Shown: positions 8,666 to 16,831, numbered from the stretch's first letter. The stretch: DNA of 39,125 nucleotides from an uncultured Lachnospiraceae bacterium (GCA_910585215.1 CAJUDQ010000022.1:14263-53387), one strand, 5' to 3'. The notes: generated by a model from the letters alone, not told the origin. Made by a program: numbers and translations.

Positions 8666-10675
8666 TCAATGATCCTCCTTAATTCTTATATATTTTGTAT
8701 TTTGTTGAAAAGGCTCGAACGGGCGTCCGCCACCTTCATAAAACTTACCAAAAAATTCTACATACTGTAAACGGTTTGTATGAACATAGGCTCCCAACAA
8801 GTTAATCGCAATATTTAAGGTATGCCCGATAATAAATACGATAATAAAGAAGATTGCACCTACAACTCCTCCGCCCATCATGGAACCCATCTGGTTGACC
8901 ACCTGTGCAATAACACCAGTGGCAAGCCCCAGCGCCAGAAGTCTTGAATAGGATAAAACATCTGACAACCAGCCTGTAATATTGTAAATATCATACAGGC
9001 CAAGTGCAATACGAAGCGCCGGATTTTTATTTGCTCTTCCCGACATCAGTATAATTCCGATTAATCCCACCAATGCAAGAACCTTTGCAAGAATATTTAC
9101 AAAGCCCGGAAAATGAAACTGCTGTCCGGCAATAGAAGCAAATAATTCACTTGGAATCAAAATCAATACAAGACCAAACAATAAAGCAAACCAGAAGCCC
9201 ACATCAAAAAGACAGTCCAGATATTTTCCCTCTTTTATCAACATATATCCTTTGATTGCAAGTCCTGTAAACAGATGAATCAGACCAAACAGCAGCGAAT
9301 AAAGCAGCAGTCTCATAGGGTCCTTTAACGGCTCAAACCATACAATTGGAAACGCCACGTCTTTGCCAAAAAATGTCTTTGCAACAACTGTTACAAGGTC
9401 TCCAAAAAATCCTCCAAACATCAATCCCCAGAATAATGTGGACAACCCGCAATAGAAAAACATTCTGAGCGTTTTTCTAAGCCCCTGTTCCATTGTTTTA
9501 AATTTTAAAAGCACAAAACCGCAGGCAAGAGCAAGTATCAATCCATATGCCGCATCTGAAAGCATAAGTCCAAACAAAAAGACATAAAAGAAAGACATGA
9601 TAAATGTCGGGTCAATCTCTCCTTTTTTCGGCAGACCAAATGATTCAACAACACTTTCTGTAGAAGCGGAAAATGTGTTGTTTATCAGCCTGACAGGTGC
9701 TTCCTCTGTATCCGGAATTTCTTCCAGCTCAACCATAACATCAAAGGAATCTGTCAATTTGCGAACAATCCTTTCAGAATCCCTTTTTGGAACATAACCG
9801 CTGATAAAAAATGTGTTTTTAGACTGCGCCAGTCCTCCAAGAACCCCATATTTTTCAGCACGGATACGGAAATAATCTGAAATCAGTCTTAAATCCTCTC
9901 TGTTGACAGAAAGGTCTGCAAGACGTTCCTCTGCGTTTTTTGTGTCGTCTTCCAGTTCTTTGATTTTTCCTTTTAAAACTTCTATTCTCTCTGACGGCGT
10001 CTTCCTTGATAAAAAAGAAGCACGTGCAAAACCATTTGCCCTTAAAGCCTCCTCCACAGCAGAAGTATCTGTTTTCAGGCAGACAGCAACAAGACAGGTC
10101 TGATTTTTAGAAACTGATACAATTGTAATATCTGCAAGAGCATCTCCAGCTTTGGCAAGCATTGTATAAACAGCATCCAAATCATACTGTCCATCCATGG
10201 TTCCAATCAGAATATCTGTTTTTTTCGTTTCAAGAGTATTCATGGGAATATCCATTTCCGTCCATGAGGAAAGACTGTCAATCTCAGTATTGATTTTCAA
10301 AATATTTGCATGATTTTCAGCCATCTTTTTCTCAAGCTGAACGATTTCATTTGCAATTGACAGATAGAGATTTTTATCCTCCATTGCTTTGTCAAAGGTT
10401 TTTGAATCCACGTATTCTCTGCCGGCAAGAGAATCCAGCATACCTTTTTTCTCAGGAATGTGCTTTTGCAGACATTCAAGCGCTTGGTCTACCTGCGCAG
10501 CAGTTTTCTCAAACTGAGATTTCTGTGCAGAAGTATCCATTTTTTCAAAGCCTTCCATAAGCTCTTCATCCGAAACAACTTCAACAATACCCAAGGCCTG
10601 AATCATTTCCAAAATGCGCTTACGGTTCTTTTTGAGCGCACACAGATTTATCTTCTGCATTTGTAAAACTGCCAT
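8666..10675 (-). CDS. ntpI: V-type ATPase membrane stator subunit I (a)
   Basis: A protein of 669 residues in the usual two parts: a soluble N-terminal half with coiled coils (about 1-345) that docks the peripheral stalks, and a membrane half of about seven or eight helices (about 355-650) forming the ion half-channels. Conserved C-terminal segments are present: SYSRLLALGLATGVIAQ with its arginine, GHTLNIAINLLGAYVHTNR, and the closing YVEFFGKFYEGGGRPFEPF. The arginine-bearing helix faces the rotor Glu in this family. The ATG follows AAAGGAGGGATAAAATT. A 114-bp gap separates it from the upstream ntpF-like gene. Confidence 0.97.
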   Translation of the reverse strand: MAVLQMQKINLCALKKNRKRILEMIQALGIVEVVSDEELMEGFEKMDTSAQKSQFEKTAAQVDQALECLQKHIPEKKGMLDSLAGREYVDSKTFDKAMEDKNLYLSIANEIVQLEKKMAENHANILKINTEIDSLSSWTEMDIPMNTLETKKTDILIGTMDGQYDLDAVYTMLAKAGDALADITIVSVSKNQTCLVAVCLKTDTSAVEEALRANGFARASFLSRKTPSERIEVLKGKIKELEDDTKNAEERLADLSVNREDLRLISDYFRIRAEKYGVLGGLAQSKNTFFISGYVPKRDSERIVRKLTDSFDVMVELEEIPDTEEAPVRLINNTFSASTESVVESFGLPKKGEIDPTFIMSFFYVFLFGLMLSDAAYGLILALACGFVLLKFKTMEQGLRKTLRMFFYCGLSTLFWGLMFGGFFGDLVTVVAKTFFGKDVAFPIVWFEPLKDPMRLLLYSLLFGLIHLFTGLAIKGYMLIKEGKYLDCLFDVGFWFALLFGLVLILIPSELFASIAGQQFHFPGFVNILAKVLALVGLIGIILMSGRANKNPALRIALGLYDIYNITGWLSDVLSYSRLLALGLATGVIAQVVNQMGSMMGGGVVGAIFFIIVFIIGHTLNIAINLLGAYVHTNRLQYVEFFGKFYEGGGRPFEPFQQNTKYIRIKEDH

Positions 10676-10789
10676 AATTTTATCCCTCCTTTACTAATAT
10701 CATTTTGTATTATCTGTTTTTCAATCCACTCGTAACAGTAAAACAAAACTGTTTACATGAATTGCTTTTCGCCGATTTTACAATCTAGG

Positions 10790-11098
10790 TTAAACCAGCA
10801 GTGAAACCACCAAATCAATTGCTTCCTTCTCCTTTTTTGAAGCATTCTGTTTCAAATCTGACAGTTCTGTTTCGGCATCTGCAAGAAATGCCTGAGTTTC
10901 CTTCTCCGCCTTGGCTGCTGCAGTCTGCTGTGCAGATGCTGCCTGTTCCTTTGATTTTTTGGAAACCTGTTGTTTCATATCAGAGGCCTTTTGTCTGGCG
11001 TCTTCAAGAATTTTTTTGCACTCGGCTTCCGCATCTTTTATAACCTGCTCCGCCTGAGTTTCAGCATCTCTGATTTTTGACATGGTGTCCTGAAGCAC
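10790..11098 (-). CDS. ntpF: V-type ATPase peripheral stalk subunit G/H (NtpF)
   Basis: A 102-residue, almost entirely coiled-coil protein rich in Ala, Lys, Glu and Gln, the expected partner of subunit E in the stator. In the E. hirae operon the first gene, ntpF, has the same size, composition and place. I chose GTG at 11098 because AAAGGAGGT lies just upstream at ideal spacing; the in-frame ATG five codons later (11083) is too far from that site. It is the first gene after the operon promoter and leader. Identity rests on composition and position more than on specific motifs. Confidence 0.82.
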   Translation of the reverse strand: MLQDTMSKIRDAETQAEQVIKDAEAECKKILEDARQKASDMKQQVSKKSKEQAASAQQTAAAKAEKETQAFLADAETELSDLKQNASKKEKEAIDLVVSLLV

Positions 11099-11147
11099 AT
11101 AATCACCTCCTTTTTTCTAAAAGAAACTATCCTGCCTGAATAAAATA

Positions 11148-11203
11148 ATTTCTATGATAAAACATAGAAATTCCCTATAGAAATTACAGGGATTTATTTC
11201 TAT
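11148..11203 (-). promoter_or_regulatory. Structured leader of the V-ATPase operon
   Basis: The minus-strand leader holds two copies of ATAGAAAT and two of ATTTCTAT plus a TCCCT/AGGGA pair. Possible stems are 11148-11156 with 11163-11171 (9 bp), 11177-11184 with 11196-11203 (8 bp), and 11172-11176 with 11188-11192. The last excludes the second. Mutually exclusive folding is possible; function is not shown. Confidence 0.4.
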
Positions 11204-11239
11204 TCAGAAAATTATGCATTTTTTAGAAATTTTTATATT

Positions 11240-11268
11240 ATTATACAATTTTAACCTAAAAAGGTCAA
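11240..11268 (-). promoter_or_regulatory. Promoter of the V-ATPase operon
   Basis: On the minus strand TTGACC (11268-11263) and TATAAT (11245-11240) are 17 bp apart, close to the sigma-A consensus. It gives a leader of roughly 130 nt before ntpF. Confidence 0.75.
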
Positions 11269-11281
11269 TGGCTTTTACGGT

Positions 11282-11449
11282 CTAAATAAAGAGATTAATA
11301 AGACCAAGCACTACAATAATGACGCCGCAAACACGTACCGCCATTTCTGATTTGATTTTGGAACCTTCGCGCTGTGTCATTTTCTGCGGGGTGATAATTG
11401 CAGGAACAGCTATGACAAAACATACAACGAGAAAAAGAATATCCAACAT
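11282..11449 (-). CDS. Small two-helix membrane protein (55 aa)
   Basis: A short gene with ATG at 11449 and TAG at 11282-11284. The product has 55 residues: a hydrophobic helix (LDILFLVVCFVIAVPAII), a polar linker with several Lys/Arg (about residues 21-38), and a second helix (VCGVIIVVLGLINLF). GTGAGGTAG upstream is a good ribosome binding site and a promoter lies at 11487-11515. It precedes the V-ATPase operon in the same direction but the ATPase promoter lies just before its stop, so it is probably a separate unit. The layout resembles other small two-helix hypothetical proteins of Firmicutes; function unknown. Confidence 0.72.
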   Translation of the reverse strand: MLDILFLVVCFVIAVPAIITPQKMTQREGSKIKSEMAVRVCGVIIVVLGLINLFI

Positions 11450-11486
11450 GGTACTACCTCACTTTCTATGATTATGTATAAAGAGA

Positions 11487-11515
11487 ATTATAACATACTA
11501 TGAAAAGAAAAACAA
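11487..11515 (-). promoter_or_regulatory. Promoter of the 55-aa membrane protein gene
   Basis: On the minus strand TATAAT (11492-11487) has an extended TG element (TGTTATAAT) and lies 17 bp from TTGTTT, a weak -35. Confidence 0.55.
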
Positions 11516-11543
11516 CTTTTTTCCATTATTCATCAAAGATTTG

Positions 11544-11575
11544 AAAAGGACTGTCGCATTGCGTACAGTCCTTTT
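11544..11575 (-). terminator. Terminator after the Ser/Glu-rich protein gene
   Basis: AAAAGGACTGT (11544-11554) and ACAGTCCTTTT (11565-11575) form a perfect 11-bp stem with a 10-base loop. It lies 58 bp past the stop at 11634 and just before the next promoter. The U tract is short on the minus strand and better on the plus strand, so it may work in both directions. Confidence 0.65.
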
Positions 11576-11633
11576 CGTGTTTTTAAACTATCTAAAAAAT
11601 GAATTATACTTTAAAAATCATATATCTGACAGA

Positions 11634-12320
11634 TTATGGAGCAACCGCATCCGAATTTGTCTGTTCTGTATCTTTTGAGGACTCTTCTTCCGATGACGGT
11701 TCTGTAGTAGACTCTTCGGAAGGGTCTGTTGCTGTATTATCTGAGGATGAGTCCTTTTCTTCTGACTGTGAAGGATATTCATCTGAAACAGGTGGAGTTG
11801 AAGGATACTGAACCGGAGGAATTGTTGAAGTATTTCCTGATGAACTTCCATTTCCATTCTGACTGCCTCCGGTTTGTTTATTTTCTGTTTGATTATTTTT
11901 ATTTGTATTAACAGTTATCACCTTTGTAACAGTCTCTTTTTTTATTACTTTTGCATCCCCGTCTTTGTTGACTACTACCTGAGTATTATCTCCGACTTTA
12001 TAAGTCACACTTCCATCAGGAGCCGATTCTGTCTCAATTTCATCAGAAGAAAGGTCTATCGTTTCTTCCTCTACTAAAATAGAAAAAATCTTTCCATTCG
12101 TATCTGTTTCAACCTCTGCATCTACTTCTTTTATAATCTCTTCAGAGATAATCGTAGTTTCCTGTGCATCAGAGTCACTTGCCTCTCTGTAATTCCATAA
12201 ACTCTTTTTCTTCCCCGAACGATTTGATACAAGAACTGCGATAAACAGTATGCATATCAGCAGTATCAGTATTGCTGCCTGAATCTTTTTATTCTGCAGC
12301 ATACCTTTGATTCTTTCCAT
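11634..12320 (-). CDS. Membrane-anchored protein with disordered Ser/Glu tail
   Basis: I do not recognise this 228-residue protein. A basic N-terminus (MERIKGMLQNKK) leads into one hydrophobic helix (about residues 14-32), consistent with a signal anchor and an extracellular remainder. Residues about 50-140 are acidic with Val/Thr-rich strands (KVIKKETVTKVITVNT). From about 145 to the end the chain is low complexity in Asn, Gly, Ser, Thr, Pro and Glu, as in wall-spanning linkers. There is no sortase motif and no lipobox. The ATG follows AGAGAGGATAT. It stands between valS and the 55-aa gene with its own terminator. Confidence 0.65.
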   Translation of the reverse strand: MERIKGMLQNKKIQAAILILLICILFIAVLVSNRSGKKKSLWNYREASDSDAQETTIISEEIIKEVDAEVETDTNGKIFSILVEEETIDLSSDEIETESAPDGSVTYKVGDNTQVVVNKDGDAKVIKKETVTKVITVNTNKNNQTENKQTGGSQNGNGSSSGNTSTIPPVQYPSTPPVSDEYPSQSEEKDSSSDNTATDPSEESTTEPSSEEESSKDTEQTNSDAVAP

Positions 12321-12503
12321 AGTGATATCCTCTCTTTCTGCAATCGTATTTTATCAATAATTTTTTATCCTGTACTTTTTACATAAATTTTTTCTGTTAC
12401 TAATTTAACACTATTTTCCTATATTTGCAACTGTTTAATTTCCAGAACTGCCAGTATTTTGCTTTTTTATAAAAAATCACTTCTTACTTTTTATGAGATG
12501 TGT

Positions 12504-12539
12504 CAAAAACACTCATGACTTTAGTCGTGAGAGGTTCAA
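12504..12539. mobile_element. Hairpin resembling an IS200/IS605 right end
   Basis: CTCATGAC and GTCGTGAG (12512-12519, 12524-12531) pair across TTTA and are followed by AGGTTCAA. That shape, a GAC-TTTA-GTC hairpin and then GAGGTTCA, is what I know from right ends of IS200/IS605 elements. No tnpA or tnpB is present, so this would be a relic or a passenger end. Read on the minus strand the same hairpin is followed by TGTTTTTG and could serve as the valS terminator. The rest of 12321-12681 holds a small AGGTG/CACCT hairpin near 12567-12582 and a GGAGG-preceded 19-codon frame at about 12640, too short to call. Confidence 0.4.
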
Positions 12540-12681
12540 TGCATGAAATATCAAACTTCTTAAACAGGTGCGTCAACACCTTAGAACCCCATTCCTTTCA
12601 GGATAGGCAGTTCATGATGCAGATCTCGGAGGATAATTATGATTGACAGAAGGAAGTTTTATATTGTCTTTATTTTTTATT

Positions 12682-15054
12682 TCAGCTTCGAAAAATAATT
12701 TTTTCTGCTCCAGTACATGCCTTTAAATCTTTTTCTGTCTTTCTATAAAATTCCCGATATTTTTTTGGACAAATAACAATAAGCTCAGGAACAGAGTCCT
12801 TCATTGACAGTTGATTTTCTGTTTTATTTTTACGTACATTCATAATTACTGTCTTTACATGTTCTCCAAAGCCAATATAGGTTTTGTCTATCTGTTTTAC
12901 TAACCACACAGTCTGATGCAATGATTTTTTCTCTTCATATTTCCCATAAAAATTTTGATAAATATAATCTGTGATATAAGGGGTATAAACGGCATACAAT
13001 TTTAAAATTCCAAGCAGACTGTAGTATAAGGCAGTCTGACCGGAATATCTCTGTTCTATGCCATGCTTTTCTGGTTGATATAGTCTTTCTTTTACAATTT
13101 CAATATAATAATCACAAAAATCTTTCCAGAACAGCTCGTCAATTTCATGCCTCGCCTGACCAATTTCATAATGATTCAATAAATTTGTTACCTCTTCTGT
13201 TGTCTGACTTACTCTCTGCAAAATCCAACGGTCAATCGGCAAAAGCTTTGATTCATCATATTGGTCGTCTTTTTTGAAATCTTCCAGTTGTAATACTACA
13301 AATCTCGCAGCATTATAAAGCTTATTTATAAACCTTTTCGAAATCTTCAGTTGACTTTCACTGAAAAAAGTATCTGTTCCAAGCCTTCCACTTGCTGCCC
13401 AATAACGTATGGCATCCGCTGAATGATTTTCTATTAATGCAAATGGAGAACCGGCAGCATTGTTTTTTGACTTGCTTATTTTTTCTCCCGGTTTTGCAAG
13501 AACAAATCCGCTAATCATAATGTCTTTCCATGGAATCTGTTCTGTATGATACAGACTTTTTACAATTGAATAAAATGCCCATGTACGGATAATTTCATGC
13601 GCCTGACTTCTCATACCCATCGGCAGAATTTTATCTGAACGGTCATCTGCTTCTCCATAATGTGCATTGATAAGAGTCGTGACTGATGATGTGGCCCATG
13701 TATCAAATACTGCCTGCTCCGGAATAAATTCATTACACCCACATGAACAAGGATTCAAAGGTTTGTCTTCAAGAGGATTTACCGGAAGCTGTTCTTCTTT
13801 CGCAAAAGCAGGAGCCTTGCAGCTTTTACAATACCACACAGGAAACGGAACTCCAAAATATCTTTGTCTGGAAATACACCAGTCCCATTTAAGATTTTCT
13901 ACCCACAGTTGATAACGGTTTTTCATATGCTCAGGATACCAGTGAATTTCCTGTGCTGCCTCAAGAAAACGCTCTTTTTCAGATAAAATATCAATATACC
14001 ACTGTTTTGAAAGAATAAATTCAACTTCATTGTCACAACGTTCATGCACTGCAACCATATGGCTGATTTCCTCCTGTCTGATAAGAAGCCCTTTTTCTTT
14101 TAGCAGTTGGGTTATGAATTCTCTTGCTTTTTTTATACTCATTTTCCCGATATATGGAATTTCCTCACAGATTGTTCCATTTTGTAAAATAACTTTTTTA
14201 TAGGGAAGATTGTGTTTCTGATACCAGTCAACATCTGCGGAATCACCAAAAGTTGCACACATTACGGCACCTGTTCCTTTTTCCATGGAAACGGTTTCTT
14301 CTGCCAAAACAGGAATTTCAAAATCATATAAAGGTACTTTTGCTTTTTCTCCTATATATTGTTTATATCGGGCATCATCTGGATGAACAAAAATACATAC
14401 ACATCCTGCAAGCAATTCCGGTCTGGTAGTGGCAATCAAAAGATTCCCCCTTGATGTCTGAAAATTCAGATAATGAAAAAACGTTTCAGATTCTTTCGTT
14501 TCCAACTCTGCCTGTGCAATAGAAGTCTGACATTTTGTACACCATAATACTGGAGATTCTTTACTGTAAGCTTTTTTCTTCTCTACCAGTTCAAGAAAGG
14601 ATTTCTGAGAAATTTTCTGGGACAAATCAGAAATAGTCTGATACTGTAAATCCCAATCCACACTGAAACCAAGACGCTTCCACAGATTTTTAAACTCTGT
14701 TTCATATTTTTGAATCGTATGTTTACACTTTTCGCAGAACTCACTGCGTGGCAGCATATTTGCATGTATGTTTTCTTCTTTTTCTACAAGACGTTCTGTT
14801 GGAAGTCCGTTATCGTCAAAGCCAAACGGATAAAATACATCATAACCCTGCATCCGCTTAAATCTTGCAATCATTTCAGCCTGTGTATAAGAAAAAACAT
14901 GACCAATATGAAGTTTTCCACTAACCGTTGGCGGTGGTGTGTCGATAGAAAAAACCTTTTTTTCTCTGCTGTTTTGATATTTGTAGATTTTGTTTTCTTC
15001 CCACATTTGTTCCAATTCCTGTTCCACTTTGTGGAAATCGTATTTCTTATCCAT
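12682..15054 (-). CDS. valS: Valyl-tRNA synthetase, archaeal-like short form
   Basis: This enzyme charges tRNA-Val with valine. The class I signature HIGH is at residues 49-52 (VSGKLHIGHVFSYTQ) and KISKSKNN stands for KMSKS. The editing domain shows TTRPELLAGCVCIFVHP and a GTGAVMCATFGDSADVDW segment. Cys pairs in CEKCKHT, CTKCQTS, CKSCKA and CSCGC suggest bound zinc. At 790 residues it is shorter than typical bacterial ValS (around 880) and lacks an obvious C-terminal coiled-coil arm. SIDTPPPTVSG and YPFGFDDNGLPTERLVEK resemble the archaeal type. It is preceded by a T-box leader and a GGAGGTATCC binding site. Confidence 0.95.
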   Translation of the reverse strand: MDKKYDFHKVEQELEQMWEENKIYKYQNSREKKVFSIDTPPPTVSGKLHIGHVFSYTQAEMIARFKRMQGYDVFYPFGFDDNGLPTERLVEKEENIHANMLPRSEFCEKCKHTIQKYETEFKNLWKRLGFSVDWDLQYQTISDLSQKISQKSFLELVEKKKAYSKESPVLWCTKCQTSIAQAELETKESETFFHYLNFQTSRGNLLIATTRPELLAGCVCIFVHPDDARYKQYIGEKAKVPLYDFEIPVLAEETVSMEKGTGAVMCATFGDSADVDWYQKHNLPYKKVILQNGTICEEIPYIGKMSIKKAREFITQLLKEKGLLIRQEEISHMVAVHERCDNEVEFILSKQWYIDILSEKERFLEAAQEIHWYPEHMKNRYQLWVENLKWDWCISRQRYFGVPFPVWYCKSCKAPAFAKEEQLPVNPLEDKPLNPCSCGCNEFIPEQAVFDTWATSSVTTLINAHYGEADDRSDKILPMGMRSQAHEIIRTWAFYSIVKSLYHTEQIPWKDIMISGFVLAKPGEKISKSKNNAAGSPFALIENHSADAIRYWAASGRLGTDTFFSESQLKISKRFINKLYNAARFVVLQLEDFKKDDQYDESKLLPIDRWILQRVSQTTEEVTNLLNHYEIGQARHEIDELFWKDFCDYYIEIVKERLYQPEKHGIEQRYSGQTALYYSLLGILKLYAVYTPYITDYIYQNFYGKYEEKKSLHQTVWLVKQIDKTYIGFGEHVKTVIMNVRKNKTENQLSMKDSVPELIVICPKKYREFYRKTEKDLKACTGAEKIIFRS

Positions 15055-15094
15055 AATGGATACCTCCTTATAAAATATAATTTTACAAAACAGA

Positions 15095-15387
15095 CAAAAA
15101 TCGCCCTGAGCATACGCTCAGGGCGAACTACATGTCCGTGGTACCACCTGAATTCAGAAATATTTCTGCACTTGTTACAATACGGGAATTATCTGCGTAA
15201 TTCCGATATCGCTTCCCCTGATAACGGTGGGAATCTCCGTTGGAGTCTACTTGGAATTCTCTGTTCGGTCCAAAGCTCAAAGGCTACTTCCATGCGTCCT
15301 TCACGAAAATTTTCACCGGCCATTTTCTCTCTGTTTATCCGGATTCGCATGTACTCCTCCTCGTCAATGCTTTTGTCTGTGTTTGTG
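15095..15387 (-). promoter_or_regulatory. T-box leader of valS (GUA specifier)
   Basis: The minus-strand leader between promoter and valS carries the T-box AGGTGGTACCACG (15149-15137), upstream AGTA- and AGAGAG-type stem I elements, and GGAAGTAGCC with the likely specifier GTA (Val) at 15287-15285. The terminator is a 10-bp stem, 15102-15111 with 15116-15125, followed by ATTTTTGTC. T-boxes read uncharged tRNA and let transcription proceed when it is bound, so valS should rise when Val-tRNA is short. A frame open through this region (15189-15449) is not a gene. Confidence 0.9.
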
Positions 15388-15393
15388 ATTAAT

Positions 15394-15421
15394 ATTATAG
15401 CAGGAAAAGAAGGATTGTCAA
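15394..15421 (-). promoter_or_regulatory. Promoter of the valS T-box transcript
   Basis: On the minus strand a consensus TTGACA (15421-15416) and TATAAT (15399-15394) are 16 bp apart. Confidence 0.8.
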
Positions 15422-15451
15422 CAGGTTCGTTTTTTATTTTTTCTACCACCT

Positions 15452-16627
15452 TTATTTTATGGAATCAATAATTTTCTGCTCATTATATTCTGCAAATCTA
15501 TATAGCTCCATTGCATTTTCTGCACATTTCAAATCCTTTTCCCCGAAAAACCATGCAGCAAATAAAAGTTCTATGGACTGCATAACATATGGTACTGCTT
15601 TTATTTCCTCCAAAGATAAAACAAGCTTCCCTTGATATCCTGCAAAGACATTTCTTAATAATTCAAACCATTCTTCTTTTGTAATACCCATACACTCTTC
15701 TTCTGACAATAACCCCATACAAAAATAGCACAAATCAAAGATTCTGATATTTCTCTGACTTAAATCAAAATCTATATATCCTGAAAACCTACCATGATAG
15801 AATAAAAAATTTCCAAAATGGACATCTCTGTGAATTAACTGAACCGGCAGCTTGTCATATAAACTTTTTAAATTCAAAACTGTTTTGTCAAAGGTTTTTT
15901 CTTCGATGTATTTCCAGCCGGTATCCTGAAAAAAGTTTCTAACCCAGCCATTCATTTCATCCAGAAGACTGTTATTCCAAAATTCATCCTGTGTTTCACA
16001 CTTTTTAAAGGCAATATGCAGACGTGCAAGGATTTCGCCCATTTCGACAGCCAGTCCGAAGTTGTTTTTTAAACTGACAATATTGCTTCCCTGCATTTTT
16101 TCCAGCAGAATATAGTAATATTTGTCATCATGAACATAGGAAGCTGCTTTTTTTGAAAGAATCATTTTACCTGTCGGAATTTTCATATTGTCTAAAATAG
16201 TAATGATTTTTATATTCCTTTCAAGCAGATTCAGATTTTCATATACTTTCAGAATATATTCATTTCCAATCTGCCATGCAGTGTCATAAATTTGTGTAAA
16301 TGCTGGATTTGTAACATTCCAGTTTGTTAGGATATGTTTAATTCTATTTTTCATAGTTTCATATCTCTTTCTTTGATGTATTAAAATTCTTCGAATACTG
16401 GACTCCGACAGATGATATTGTTCGGAAAGCTTTTTATTGCTTATGCCCTGCAAAGAGCTTGTGTAAATATGTGCATTTCTTTTCTGCAGTTCAAGGGAAT
16501 ATTCGGAAGAAATGGAAGATTTTTGTTTTTCTTTTATGGGGATATAAATATATTCACCCTGTACATATTTTTGTATGGATTCTATCAGTTCTGCTGGAAG
16601 TATGTTGTTTGCATTTTTATATTTCAA
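15452..16627 (-). CDS. HTH domain fused to aminoglycoside-phosphotransferase-type kinase
   Basis: The protein has 391 residues and two parts. Residues 1 to about 95 hold a helix-turn-helix (GISNKKLSEQYHLSESSIRRILIHQRKRY) like small Clostridia proteins of the Mor/CD3324 kind. Residues about 105-391 are an APH/choline-kinase fold with the catalytic loop LIHRDVHFGNFLFYHG (HxDxxxxN) and the metal-binding IDFD just after. The start is TTG at 16627, after AGAGGATTTG. The kinase half could phosphorylate a small molecule such as an aminoglycoside, homoserine or choline; the substrate cannot be told from sequence, so calling it a resistance gene would be unsupported. It lies between the restriction island and valS. 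Confidence 0.8.
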   Translation of the reverse strand: MKYKNANNILPAELIESIQKYVQGEYIYIPIKEKQKSSISSEYSLELQKRNAHIYTSSLQGISNKKLSEQYHLSESSIRRILIHQRKRYETMKNRIKHILTNWNVTNPAFTQIYDTAWQIGNEYILKVYENLNLLERNIKIITILDNMKIPTGKMILSKKAASYVHDDKYYYILLEKMQGSNIVSLKNNFGLAVEMGEILARLHIAFKKCETQDEFWNNSLLDEMNGWVRNFFQDTGWKYIEEKTFDKTVLNLKSLYDKLPVQLIHRDVHFGNFLFYHGRFSGYIDFDLSQRNIRIFDLCYFCMGLLSEEECMGITKEEWFELLRNVFAGYQGKLVLSLEEIKAVPYVMQSIELLFAAWFFGEKDLKCAENAMELYRFAEYNEQKIIDSIK

Positions 16628-16702
16628 ATCGGCAAATCCTCTTTTCTAATGGTTTATTTTGATTACAATTTAATGAAGCTTAAGGACATTATATCATAGA
16701 AT

Positions 16703-16751
16703 CAAAAAAAGAAGTGTTTGTTTTTTTGTCAGAATAAAATACAAACACTTC
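16703..16751 (-). terminator. Terminator of the restriction-modification island
   Basis: GAAGTGTTTGT (16711-16721) and ACAAACACTTC (16741-16751) make a perfect 11-bp stem. On the minus strand it is followed by seven U (16710-16704). It lies 80 bp past the endonuclease stop. The plus strand also has a U-rich run after it. Confidence 0.8.
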
Positions 16752-16831
16752 CTTTTTATTTCATAATAGCTATAATATTTCTTTTCATCAGAAGCATTTA
16801 TTCTAAACTTCACATTATTTATATATAACTA

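Noticed and set aside
11544..11575. Possible transposon end or inverted-repeat element
   Set aside because: The perfect stem sits just after a stop codon and just before a promoter, as a terminator would.
12640..12699. GGAGG-preceded ATG frame of 19 codons on the plus strand
   Set aside because: Too short, overlaps the valS 3' end on the other strand, and the product looks random.
15189..15449. Open 86-codon frame on the minus strand upstream of valS
   Set aside because: It lies wholly within the T-box leader; its sequence is explained by T-box elements (specifier, stem I motifs).
14710..15471. Long plus-strand frame of 253 codons
   Set aside because: It is antisense to valS and the T-box leader, low in complexity and without a ribosome binding site; an artefact of the AT-rich opposite strand.
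15452..16627. Calling this an antibiotic resistance gene
   Set aside because: The APH fold covers many kinases and nothing in the sequence shows the substrate.
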